6,567 nt of DNA from Bacillota bacterium (GCA_023396215.1 JAEWWW010000134.1:1-6567); one strand, 5' to 3'. Positions 1 through 4,874 are shown, numbered from the stretch's first letter. Made by a program: numbers and translations. The notes: generated by a model not told the origin, from the letters alone.

Positions 1-3
1 CCT

Positions 4-29
4 CACGGGTGGGACTAGGTCCCCCCGTG
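4..29. repeat. Inverted repeat / hairpin at left edge
   Basis: CACGGG (4-9) plus GGGAC (11-15) pairs with GTCCC (19-23) plus CCCGTG (24-29). This gives an 11-bp stem with a single bulged T at 10 and a TAG loop. No T run follows, so it is not a standard intrinsic terminator. It may be the end of a larger element cut by the window edge. Confidence 0.6.
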
Positions 30-147
30 TGCCCCCAAGCCTCCGGCGGGGCTGGAGCGGGGCAATTACCCCGATTTGCTTCCATGTTGCGTCTTTGCGC
101 TCGCCACAGTGGGTTAACTACCGTCTGCGCAGAGTAGTGCAGGGGTG

Positions 148-166
148 TGGGGGGCGCAGCCCCCCA
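148..166. repeat. Perfect 8-bp GC hairpin
   Basis: TGGGGGGC (148-155) pairs perfectly with GCCCCCCA (159-166) around a GCA loop. No T run follows. Intergenic palindromes of this style are common in GC-rich Clostridia; the role here is unknown. Confidence 0.6.
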
Positions 167-174
167 TGATATTT

Positions 175-230
175 CCCCCTCCCATTGCACCTACTGTGCC
201 ACTTTCTCATTGTTGGGCAATGGGAGGGGG
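175..230. repeat. Perfect 14-bp inverted repeat with 28-nt loop
   Basis: CCCCCTCCCATTGC (175-188) is the exact reverse complement of GCAATGGGAGGGGG (217-230). A perfect 14-bp arm is far beyond chance in a region this size. No T tract follows. It could be a miniature palindromic element, a transcript-end structure or a remnant of a mobile repeat. No target-site duplication is evident. Confidence 0.65.
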
Positions 231-380
231 TTAGGGGGTGGGCGTATTCCTTTCCAGCCCTCAACCGCCGCGGCCCCGCTAAAACGCATGACAGCCGCTT
301 ATCATGATTATACTTGAAAGTAAATGCTGCTGCCCCGGCGGCTCGGCTTGCCGGGCTTTCTAGCCAAGCGCTTTATTTTT

Positions 381-389
381 TGTTATAAT
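381..389 (+). promoter_or_regulatory. Extended -10 promoter for tcdA
   Basis: TG (381-382), one base, then a consensus TATAAT (384-389) forms an extended -10 element. The expected -35 position around 361-366 (TAGCCA) is poor, which is typical of extended -10 promoters. Transcription would start near 396, giving a leader of about 66 nt before the ATG at 462. It lies in a sharply AT-rich patch (372-395) within GC-rich sequence. Confidence 0.6.
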
Positions 390-461
390 ATACAGGCATT
401 TTATCTGCCCGTCTTGACGCGGGGGAGCATTCTATTAATAATAAGAGGTATCAGGATATCT

Positions 462-1214
462 ATGAACGAGTTTTCAAGAACAGAGCTGCTGCTGGGTAAG
501 GAAGCCATGGCCAAGCTGGCCGGCTCAACGGTGGCGGTTTTCGGGGTGGGGGGCGTCGGCTCCTACGCGGTCGAGGCGCTGGCACGCGGCGGCGTCGGCA
601 GCTTTGCCCTCTTTGATGACGATAAGGTCTGCCTGACCAACATCAACCGCCAGTTGATTGCCACCCGCAAAACGGTGGGGCAGCAAAAGGTCGAGGTGAT
701 GCGGCAGCGCATCCTTGACATCAACCCAAAGGCCGAGGTAGCGGCCTACCCCTGCTTTTACGTGGCCGATAACGCCGCCGACTACCCCCTCGAGGGTTAC
801 GATTATATCATCGACGCCATCGATACCGTTTCCTCCAAGCTGGTGCTCATCGAGCGGGCCAAGGCGGCGGGGGTGCCGGTCATCAGCTGCATGGGCGCGG
901 GCAACAAGCTGGACCCCACCCGCTTCGAGGTGGCGGACATCTACCAGACCTCCATCTGCCCGCTGGCAAGGGTGATGCGCCGCGAGCTCAAGGCCCGGGG
1001 CATTGCTTTGCTCAAGGTGGTCTATTCCAAAGAACCGGCCATGACCCCCATCGAGGACGACAGCACAAGCTGCAAGCACAACTGCGTCTGCCCACCCGAC
1101 ACCAAGCGCAAATGCACCGTCCGCCGTCAGGTGCCGGGCAGCATCTCCTTTGTGCCGTCGGTGGCGGGGCTGATACTGGCGGGCGAGGTCATTAAGGATT
1201 TGGCGGGGGTCTAA
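462..1214 (+). CDS. tcdA: tRNA threonylcarbamoyladenosine dehydratase (TcdA/CsdL, ThiF superfamily)
   Basis: This 250-aa E1-like enzyme is expected to use ATP to cyclise t6A at position 37 of ANN-decoding tRNAs into cyclic t6A (known for the family). Visible motifs: the nucleotide-binding loop GVGGVGS (residues 28-34), acidic DDD (52-54) after the second strand, NINRQ (60-64) with the conserved Arg/Gln, and DAID (118-121) before the crossover region. SCMGAGN (142-148) and the diagnostic tail PGSISFVPSVAGLILAGEV (225-243) follow. Four cysteines at 204, 208, 210 and 218 form a cluster that could bind metal (inference). The start at 462 is chosen because the family begins at MNEFSRTELLLG. An upstream in-frame ATG at 324 would precede the promoter. 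The ribosome site is modest: CAGGA at 452-456, or AAGAGG at 443-448. The gene stands alone and is convergent with dfx. Confidence 0.93.
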   Translation: MNEFSRTELLLGKEAMAKLAGSTVAVFGVGGVGSYAVEALARGGVGSFALFDDDKVCLTNINRQLIATRKTVGQQKVEVMRQRILDINPKAEVAAYPCFYVADNAADYPLEGYDYIIDAIDTVSSKLVLIERAKAAGVPVISCMGAGNKLDPTRFEVADIYQTSICPLARVMRRELKARGIALLKVVYSKEPAMTPIEDDSTSCKHNCVCPPDTKRKCTVRRQVPGSISFVPSVAGLILAGEVIKDLAGV

Positions 1215-1221
1215 GCCCCGT

Positions 1222-1261
1222 TCCATAAAAAGAAAATCGCCCAAGGCGGATGCCCCGGGCG
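1222..1261 (-). terminator. Intrinsic terminator of dfx
   Basis: Read on the minus strand, CGCCC (1257-1261) pairs with GGGCG (1238-1242), enclosing a smaller GGC/GCC stem. The hairpin is followed directly by the T-rich run ATTTTCTTTTT (1227-1237). It sits 15 nt after the dfx stop codon. On the plus strand no T run follows, so it would serve tcdA poorly. Confidence 0.65.
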
Positions 1262-1276
1262 GTTATAAAGAAACGG

Positions 1277-1666
1277 TTATTTTACTTCGGCTTTCCACAG
1301 GCCGTGCAGATTGCAGTACTCATAGGCGGCAATCACCCTGTCGTCCTCGGTAATGGCAAAATCCACAGAGGGTTCGCCGTCCACCCGCAGGCACTTGCGC
1401 TGGCCGCCCTGCTCGGTGAGCAGATAAATCCAGGCTATGTAATGCTCGGGAACCATGGGATGGGGCACGCTGCCCACAGTGACGTTCACCTTGGTGCCGT
1501 CGATGGTAATCACCGGCACATGCTTTTCGGTGGCACCGTCGGTGGTGTTGGCGTTCAGATAGGTCATCTCCTCACCGCAGCAAACGACCTTGGGGCCGGC
1601 CTCCTCAATCATACCAATCATATTGCCGCAATGACGGCAACGGAAGAATTTGGGCTCAGTGCACAT
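1277..1666 (-). CDS. dfx: Desulfoferrodoxin (two-iron superoxide reductase)
   Basis: This 129-aa cytoplasmic protein should reduce superoxide to hydrogen peroxide without releasing oxygen, protecting an anaerobe during oxygen exposure (known for the family). The N-terminal desulforedoxin domain has all four ligands of the Fe(Cys)4 centre: Cys10, Cys13, Cys29 and Cys30. The C-terminal catalytic domain has every ligand of the Fe(His)4Cys centre: His49 (EKHVPV), His69 and His75 (HPMVPEHYI), Cys118 and His121 (CNLHG). The catalytic pair Glu47-Lys48 is also present, so the enzyme appears intact. The length matches class I two-iron enzymes rather than one-iron neelaredoxins. The ribosome site AAGGAGGA (1676-1683) lies 9 nt before the ATG. 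It is transcribed alone from its own promoter, divergent from the DUF6485 operon and convergent with tcdA. Confidence 0.96.
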   Translation of the reverse strand: MCTEPKFFRCRHCGNMIGMIEEAGPKVVCCGEEMTYLNANTTDGATEKHVPVITIDGTKVNVTVGSVPHPMVPEHYIAWIYLLTEQGGQRKCLRVDGEPSVDFAITEDDRVIAAYEYCNLHGLWKAEVK

Positions 1667-1725
1667 AGTTTCTCGTCCTCCTTATCATTTGTCATTGTTG
1701 TTGCATAAAATATGTCCCTGTGACT

Positions 1726-1755
1726 ACTATACCAGATTGAAACCATACCTGTCAA
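1726..1755 (-). promoter_or_regulatory. Promoter of dfx
   Basis: On the minus strand a perfect -35 TTGACA (1750-1755) is followed after 18 bp by -10 TATAGT (1726-1731), one mismatch from consensus. Transcription would start near 1719, about 53 nt before the dfx ATG. An imperfect inverted repeat TAAT-4-ATTA lies just upstream (1761-1772) and might bind a regulator. I see no clear PerR box. Confidence 0.75.
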
Positions 1756-1768
1756 TTATTAATACAAA

Positions 1769-1797
1769 TTAGTAACTATTATTCTTAGCGCTGTAAT
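1769..1797 (+). promoter_or_regulatory. Possible promoter of the DUF6485-yjbQ-HAD operon
   Basis: A weak -35 TTAGTA (1769-1774) lies 17 bp from TGTAAT (1792-1797), a -10 with one mismatch. Transcription would begin near 1804, just before the hairpin at 1807-1832. Other AT-rich choices in 1740-1790 are possible, for example TATTAT at 1777-1782, so the exact site is uncertain. Confidence 0.3.
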
Positions 1798-1806
1798 CCA
1801 TTTACC

Positions 1807-1832
1807 GGCATAGCTCCACGACCGGCTGTGCC
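1807..1832 (+). other. Leader hairpin before the DUF6485 gene
   Basis: GGCATAGC (1807-1814) pairs with GCTGTGCC (1825-1832) through eight pairs including one G-U, around a 10-nt loop. It ends 10 nt before the AGGAGG ribosome site. If transcription starts near 1804 it would cap the mRNA 5' end and could stabilise it (inference). Confidence 0.45.
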
Positions 1833-1860
1833 ATAAATCAACAGGAGGGGAGGTTTCTCT

Positions 1861-2052
1861 ATGAGCTGCAACAGTACCCCTTGCACCTGCACCAGTCTGT
1901 CCTGTGCCCGGCATGGCAAGTGCTGCCAATGCGTTTTGCACCACCGCAAAAAGGACCAGTTGCCCGCATGCTTCTTTTCAACCGAGGGCGAGCTTCTTCA
2001 CGACCGCAATCTGGAAACTTTTTGCCGCGACAAGGGCTACATAAAAGCATGA
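1861..2052 (+). CDS. DUF6485 family small cysteine-rich protein
   Basis: This 63-aa protein carries nine cysteines (3, 8, 10, 15, 21, 22, 24, 37, 55). The core CxC-x4-C-x5-CCxC, then HHRKKDQLPACFF, matches what I recall of the DUF6485 family of anaerobic bacteria and archaea. The function is unknown; the cysteine spacing suggests a metal or iron-sulfur site (inference). There is no signal peptide, so it should be cytoplasmic. The start is supported by an unusually long purine-rich ribosome site, AGGAGGGGAGG (1843-1853), with 7 nt to the ATG. It appears to be the first gene of an operon, with yjbQ beginning 43 nt after its stop. The gene diverges from dfx, so a shared oxygen or metal response is conceivable but not shown by the sequence. 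Confidence 0.82.
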   Translation: MSCNSTPCTCTSLSCARHGKCCQCVLHHRKKDQLPACFFSTEGELLHDRNLETFCRDKGYIKA

Positions 2053-2070
2053 GCGGGGCAAAGCCCCCGC
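2053..2070 (+). other. GC hairpin between DUF6485 and yjbQ
   Basis: GCGGGGC (2053-2059) pairs with GCCCCCGC (2063-2070), with one bulged C and an AAA loop. It starts one base after the DUF6485 stop codon. No T run follows, so it is unlikely to terminate. It could protect the upstream mRNA end or tune expression between the two genes (inference). Confidence 0.45.
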
Positions 2071-2095
2071 CTGTAAGGCAGAGGGAGGGTATCCG

Positions 2096-2512
2096 ATGAA
2101 AAGCTACCGCAAGGAGCTGACCTTTCGCACCCCGGGGCGCAGGGGCTTTCTCAACATCACCCCGCAGGTGCGGGCCGCGCTGAAAGAGAGCGGCGTGCGC
2201 GAGGGGCTGGTGCTGGTCAACGCCATGAACATCACCAGCAGCGTTTTTATCAACGACGACGAGAGCGGCCTGCACCACGACCTGGAGGTATGGCTTGAAA
2301 AGCTGGCCCCCGAAAAGCCCCACAGCCAGTACCGGCACAACGGCTTTGAGGATAACGCCGACGCCCACCTCAAGCGCAGCGTCATGGGACGCGAGGTGGT
2401 GGTGGCCGTCACCGGCGGCAACCTCGACTTCGGCACCTGGGAGCAGATTTTCTACGGCGAATTTGACGGCAAACGCGACAAGCGTGTGCTCATCAAGATT
2501 ATAGGGGAGTAA
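2096..2512 (+). CDS. yjbQ: YjbQ/UPF0047 family protein
   Basis: This 138-aa protein spans the whole UPF0047 domain. Family members are annotated as secondary thiamine-phosphate synthase because E. coli YjbQ has weak activity of that kind; the physiological role is unsettled. Recognisable blocks are GFLNITPQV (17-25), FINDDESGLHHDLEVWLEKLAP (51-72) with His60 and His61, YRHN...EDNADAHLKRSVMG (79-98) with His81 and His91, and GGNLDFGTWEQIFYGEFDG (107-125). The C-terminus RVLIKIIGE is typical. The conserved histidine of the HTT/HIT motif is replaced by Asn45 (NAMNITSSV), which may alter or abolish activity. The ribosome site AGGGAGGG (2082-2089) lies 6 nt before the ATG. The HAD phosphatase follows after 31 nt, suggesting one transcript. 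The gene symbol names the family, not a proven function. Confidence 0.9.
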   Translation: MKSYRKELTFRTPGRRGFLNITPQVRAALKESGVREGLVLVNAMNITSSVFINDDESGLHHDLEVWLEKLAPEKPHSQYRHNGFEDNADAHLKRSVMGREVVVAVTGGNLDFGTWEQIFYGEFDGKRDKRVLIKIIGE

Positions 2513-2543
2513 CCCCCGGAAAGACACAGGAGTTATAAAAAGC

Positions 2544-3209
2544 ATGGCATATCATACCATTGTATTTGATTTAGACGGTACACTCGCCGACACCTCGCCG
2601 GGTATTATCGAAACAACCCGCGCCATCGAGCAGCAGTTGGGGCTTACCCCCTGCGACGAAATAGAAATCCGCTCTATCATCGGCCCGCCGCTGCAGCAGG
2701 CATTTCAGCGCATCTACGGCAAAACCGAAGAGGAAGCCGACTATATTGTAGGGGTCTACCGCCAATACTACGAAGCCAACAGCATGGCTCTCAAAACCTC
2801 CCTGTACCCCGGCATGCGGGAGCTGCTGGAGTTTCTGCGGGCGCGGGGGGTCAAGATGGGGGTTGCCACCCACAGGGTGGAGCCGCAGGCCAGAAAAACG
2901 CTGGAAAGCATGAATATTCGTGATTTCTTCGGCGCCCTGCACTGCTATGACGAAGAGGGCGACCCCACCAAGGCCCAACTGATAGAGCGTGTTCTGGATT
3001 CGCTGGGGGTCAGCGACCGCAGCGGCGTGCTGATGGTGGGCGACAGCATCTACGACAGCGAGGGCGCGGCACAGGCGGGGGTAGATTTCGCCGCCATGAC
3101 CTGCGGCTTCGGGCTCTGTGACCCCAAGGTGTTGGCGGCCTTCCCCAACGTGGTACAGGCAAGCGACGCGGAGCAGTTGGCCCGGTACATCAAGGCCAAC
3201 CTCGCCTAG
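2544..3209 (+). CDS. HAD family phosphatase (phosphoglycolate phosphatase-like)
   Basis: This 221-aa cytoplasmic hydrolase of the haloacid dehalogenase superfamily has all four catalytic motifs. Motif I is FDLDGTLADT, with nucleophile Asp9 and acid/base Asp11. Motif II is Thr109 in VATHR, motif III is probably Lys143, and motif IV is VGDSIYD with Asp167 and Asp171 for Mg2+. Residues about 15-85 form an alpha-helical cap between motifs I and II (subclass IA), the type seen in Gph, PpaX and related phosphatases. The substrate cannot be read from the sequence; phosphoglycolate, a pyrophosphate or a nucleotide monophosphate are all possible. AGGAG (2528-2532) lies 11 nt before the ATG. It is third in the apparent operon. 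No terminator follows immediately; the next good hairpin with a T run is at 3976-4016, beyond the repeats. Confidence 0.9.
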   Translation: MAYHTIVFDLDGTLADTSPGIIETTRAIEQQLGLTPCDEIEIRSIIGPPLQQAFQRIYGKTEEEADYIVGVYRQYYEANSMALKTSLYPGMRELLEFLRARGVKMGVATHRVEPQARKTLESMNIRDFFGALHCYDEEGDPTKAQLIERVLDSLGVSDRSGVLMVGDSIYDSEGAAQAGVDFAAMTCGFGLCDPKVLAAFPNVVQASDAEQLARYIKANLA

Positions 3210-3295
3210 CCGTGTGGCCGCGTGCTATGCTCACCTGCCGCCGCCGGATATTGTAGGGGCCGATGCCCAAGCCCCCGTGGCCTGCTGTCACCCCA

Positions 3296-3320
3296 GTAGG
3301 GGCGACCTGTGGTCGCCCGC
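3296..3320. repeat. GTAGGGGCGACC palindromic repeat
   Basis: GGGCGACC (3300-3307) pairs perfectly with GGTCGCCC (3311-3318) around TGT; the element starts GTA and ends GC. Inverted relatives open each unit of the tandem array: GCGGGCGACC at 3623 and GCGGGCGGTC at 3384 and 3864. The motif CGCCCGCTCGGGAAC (3314-3328) that follows also recurs with one change at 3598-3612 and 3839-3853, so this is a diverged relative of the array ends. Confidence 0.7.
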
Positions 3321-3383
3321 TCGGGAACCAACAGTCCCGCTGGGGCAATGCGGTAAAACAACCGAGGCGGTGTGAGCGGTGCC

Positions 3384-3622
3384 GCGGGCGGTCAAAGGCC
3401 ACCCCTACAACCGCAGCCGCAAAAACACCGTAGGGCCCGGCGCCTCCCTGCCGGGGGTTCGCTGTCGCCGTCGGCCACACCGACCATATCGGGCCGCAGC
3501 AGACCCACCTGTCCAATTCCCCTCCCTGGAGGGGTGCCGCTTGCGGCGGGGTGGTTTTATGGGTGGCGATATATTTTGCGTTTGACATGACAGCATTCGC
3601 CCGCTTGGGAACATGGGGGTGC
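3384..3622. repeat. Composite tandem repeat, copy A (239 bp)
   Basis: This is the first full unit. It contains nested palindromes: CCCGGC/GCCGGG (3436-3441, 3450-3455), CCCCTCC/GGAGGGG (3519-3525, 3528-3534) and GCCGC/GCGGC (3536-3540, 3543-3547). An AT-rich tail with TTGACA (3582-3587) follows. From 3432 onward it matches copy B with about three base changes. Its first 47 bases instead match copy C exactly, not copy B. Confidence 0.85.
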
Positions 3623-3863
3623 GCGGGCGACCATGGCCGCCCCTACCACGGCCGGCCGCAGGGTAGCATTGCAGGGCCCGGCGCCTCCCTGCCGGGGGTT
3701 CGCTGTCGCCGTCGGCCACGCCGACCATATCGGGCCGCAGCAGACCCCCCTGTCCAATTCCCCTCCTTGGAGGGGTGCCGCTTGCGGCGGGGTGGTTTTA
3801 TGGGTGGCGATATATTTTGCGTTTGACATGACAGCATTCGCCCGCTTGGGAACATGGGGGTGC
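3623..3863. repeat. Composite tandem repeat, copy B (241 bp)
   Basis: This is the second full unit. The core from 3673 to 3863 is nearly identical to copy A (changes at the CACACC/CACGCC, ACCCACC/ACCCCCC and CTCCCTGG/CTCCTTGG sites). The last change lies in a hairpin loop and leaves the CCCCTCC/GGAGGGG stem intact. The first ~50 bases differ from A and C in sequence but keep the same palindromic style, GCGGGCGACC...GGCCGCCCCTAC. Confidence 0.85.
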
Positions 3864-3960
3864 GCGGGCGGTCAAAGGCCACCCCTACAACCGCAGCCGC
3901 AAAAACACCGCGGGGCCCGGCGCCTCCCTGCCGGGGGTTCGCTGTCGCCGTCGGCCCGCC
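3864..3960. repeat. Composite tandem repeat, copy C (truncated)
   Basis: The third unit is cut after about 97 bases, shortly after TCGGCC (3951-3956). It matches copy A with only a TA-to-CG change at 3911-3912 until truncation. The sequence beyond it (GTTTCAAC) is unrelated to the repeat. Confidence 0.85.
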
Positions 3961-3975
3961 GTTTCAACTAAAAAT

Positions 3976-4016
3976 ACGCAGGCGGCCTTGGGCCGCCTCT
4001 CCTTTTGCACCTGCGT
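3976..4016. terminator. Terminator-like hairpin with competing outer stem
   Basis: AGGCGGCC (3980-3987) pairs perfectly with GGCCGCCT (3991-3998) around TTG, followed by CTCC and TTTT (4003-4006) on the plus strand. On the minus strand the flank reads TATTTTTAG (3967-3975), so it could terminate both ways. A second pairing, ACGCAGG (3976-3982) with CCTGCGT (4010-4016), overlaps the first stem by three bases. It may end the DUF6485 operon transcript or insulate the lipoprotein gene. Confidence 0.5.
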
Positions 4017-4086
4017 CACTTTATCGGGCGCTTGGGCGCGGCGCTGCATAAGACCGCCGCCGGGGGTTCAGAATATCCTCGTAACC

Positions 4087-4119
4087 GCCGGTGGGGCAGG
4101 GTATACCGCCGCCACCGGC
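4087..4119 (+). other. Leader hairpin before the lipoprotein gene
   Basis: GCCGGTGG (4087-4094) pairs with CCACCGGC (4112-4119), eight perfect pairs. It ends 3 nt before the AAAGGAGAGG ribosome site (4123-4132), so folding could affect translation. I found no convincing promoter between 4017 and 4137. Confidence 0.4.
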
Positions 4120-4137
4120 CGCAAAGGAGAGGAAAAG

Positions 4138-4674
4138 ATGAAAGCATTTTTGGCGCTGCTGCTGGCGCTGGCCCTTGGGCTGACCGGCTGCGGCGGGGGC
4201 AAACCGCAACCCGAGGCGCAGCAGACTCAGCCCTCGGCCCCCTTGGAGGAGATTATCCAGCGGTTGGCCGGGCAGTTTGAAACCGACCTGCCCACCGAGC
4301 TGGATAGCTGGCTGCTGGAGGAGCTGCTGTCGCTGGAGGAAGAGGATGTGCAGGAGTATGCCGGGCAGATATCGATGTCGATGGTTTCGGCCGATAACCT
4401 GATTGCGATACGCGCCACCCCCAAAAATCAGGAGAAGGTGCAAAAGGCCCTGAGCCGCAGGCTGGAGTTTGTGCGGCAGGCCTTCGCGGAGTTTCTGCCC
4501 GAGGAGTATGAAAAGGCCCGGGCAGGCAGCGTCACCCTTTGGGGCGACTGCGTCTTTCTGGTGGTGGCGGGGCGGCCGGACGCCGACCCGGCCGAAGAAG
4601 CCGCCTTGGCGCAGGAGATTATCTCCAGTTTCTTTGAGGACGGTAAAAGCGATATTCCGGGCAATGTGAGTTGA
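4138..4674 (+). CDS. DUF4358 family lipoprotein
   Basis: This 178-aa predicted lipoprotein has a short lysine-containing start (MK), a hydrophobic stretch of alanines and leucines (residues 3-15), and the lipobox LTGC with Cys18 as the lipidated residue. A low-complexity linker (19-33) follows. Residues about 35-155 resemble the DUF4358 family: an acidic EEDVQEY block (70-76), SADNLIAIRA (83-92), KVQKALSRRLE (99-109) and a strand-rich GDCVFLVVAG (136-145). The protein should sit on the outer face of the membrane; its molecular role is unknown. In Clostridia such genes often accompany MBOAT/AlgI-like acyltransferases, as here, which suggests a part in surface polymer acylation (inference). AAGGAG (4124-4129) lies 8 nt before the ATG. 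A longer in-frame reading would put coding sequence through the leader hairpin and lose the signal peptide. Confidence 0.85.
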   Translation: MKAFLALLLALALGLTGCGGGKPQPEAQQTQPSAPLEEIIQRLAGQFETDLPTELDSWLLEELLSLEEEDVQEYAGQISMSMVSADNLIAIRATPKNQEKVQKALSRRLEFVRQAFAEFLPEEYEKARAGSVTLWGDCVFLVVAGRPDADPAEEAALAQEIISSFFEDGKSDIPGNVS

Positions 4675-4699
4675 TATCGGGCGGTTTTTCTGCTATGAT
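4671..4699 (+). promoter_or_regulatory. Strong extended -10 promoter overlapping the lipoprotein stop codon
   Basis: A -35 TTGATA (4671-4676) and -10 TATGAT (4694-4699), each one mismatch from consensus, are separated by exactly 17 bp. A TG one base before the -10 (4691-4692) adds the extended element. The start site would be near 4706, giving a leader of about 354 nt to the MBOAT ATG. The TGA stop of the DUF4358 gene (4672-4674) lies inside the -35 box. Confidence 0.7.
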
Positions 4700-4874
4700 G
4701 GGGTAGAATTTGTTGAAACCTGTCCGGGTTGCGGCAACCGGTAGCTTCAGGCAGCCCGTGCCGGCGGGCGAAGGCTGTCTGAAACCCTTTTGGATACCCC
4801 ATATTTACCATTGTTTAAACAAATTTTGTTTTAAGCATATTGAATGCAGCGGCTGTGTTCGGGATGCTTTTTTT
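4698..4874 (+). ncRNA. Putative structured leader or small RNA upstream of the MBOAT gene
   Basis: This segment runs from the promoter to an intrinsic terminator and could make a transcript of about 170 nt. Paired elements seen: an outer stem ATGGGGTA/TACCCCAT (4698-4705, 4795-4802), a bulged hairpin with a CGG loop (4724-4741), and an 11-bp stem TTCAGGCAGCC/GGCTGTCTGAA with one G-U (4746-4756, 4773-4783). An AT-rich palindromic stretch TTGTTTAAACAA (4811-4822) and the terminator follow. I do not recognise it as a known riboswitch, 6S, SRP, tmRNA or T-box RNA. The promoter-terminator pairing before a membrane enzyme suggests an attenuator or a free small RNA, but this rests on folding by eye. 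Confidence 0.4.
4833..4874 (+). terminator. Intrinsic terminator inside the MBOAT leader
   Basis: AAGCAT (4833-4838) pairs with ATGCTT (4864-4869). The stem continues inward, after one mismatch and two weak T-G pairs, through GAATGCAG (4842-4849) with CTGTGTTC (4853-4860) to a CGG loop. A run of seven T follows the GC (4868-4874), the first two shared with the stem. It lies 185 nt before the MBOAT start codon. It may end the DUF4358 transcript, a small RNA or an attenuated MBOAT leader. Confidence 0.6.

Larger units (their letters stand above)
1..461. other. Intergenic region with strong inverted repeats, no gene
   Basis: I see no convincing gene in these 461 bases on either strand. The region has three clear inverted repeats, listed separately (4-29, 148-166, 175-230), plus a 10-bp palindrome TCTGCGCAGA at 124-133. 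A hairpin at 332-339/350-356 (GCCCCGGC with GCCGGGC, one bulged C) lies before the tcdA promoter. It is followed by a T-rich stretch at 372-380, so a terminator for a gene left of the window is possible, but hairpin and T run are about 15 nt apart. An ATG at 324 is in frame with tcdA, but the 46 codons it would add do not resemble the family and contain the promoter. Confidence 0.7.
3210..4137. other. Long non-coding region filled by repeats
   Basis: No gene is supported in these 928 bases. Overlapping open frames occur on both strands of 3372-3971, but they translate the same DNA repeat in several frames, resemble no protein and lack convincing ribosome sites. From left to right the region holds a degenerate GTAGGGG-type palindrome (3253-3276), a clean palindrome (3296-3320), the tandem array (3384-3960), a terminator-like hairpin (3976-4016) and an 8-bp leader hairpin (4087-4119). 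Confidence 0.75.

Noticed and set aside
324..461. N-terminal extension of TcdA from an upstream ATG
   Set aside because: The extension includes the extended -10 promoter and has no family similarity; TcdA proteins start near MNEFSRTELLLG.
525..1244. 239-codon minus-strand open frame opposite tcdA
   Set aside because: It is a shadow of a conserved ThiF-family gene, and its product resembles nothing known.
1750..1772. PerR-type peroxide-response operator near the dfx promoter
   Set aside because: The AT-rich palindromic look is suggestive, but the sequence does not fit the PerR box well enough.
1859..2545. 228-codon minus-strand frame opposite the DUF6485 and yjbQ genes
   Set aside because: Both plus-strand genes have family motifs and strong ribosome sites; the antisense frame has neither.
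3582..3587. TTGACA inside each full repeat unit as a promoter -35
   Set aside because: No acceptable -10 lies 16-18 bp downstream (TTGGGA in copy A), so no promoter can be supported.
3384..3960. CRISPR array
   Set aside because: Units are ~240 bp with nearly identical internal sequence, not short repeats with unique spacers, and there are no cas genes.
3372..3971. Several overlapping open frames of 65-112 codons on both strands
   Set aside because: They are translations of the same tandem DNA repeat in different frames, with proline/arginine-rich sequence, no recognisable domain and no convincing ribosome sites.
4698..4874. Known RNA such as c-di-GMP riboswitch, T-box, 6S, SRP or tmRNA
   Set aside because: The signature motifs of these families that I can recall are absent or in the wrong order.
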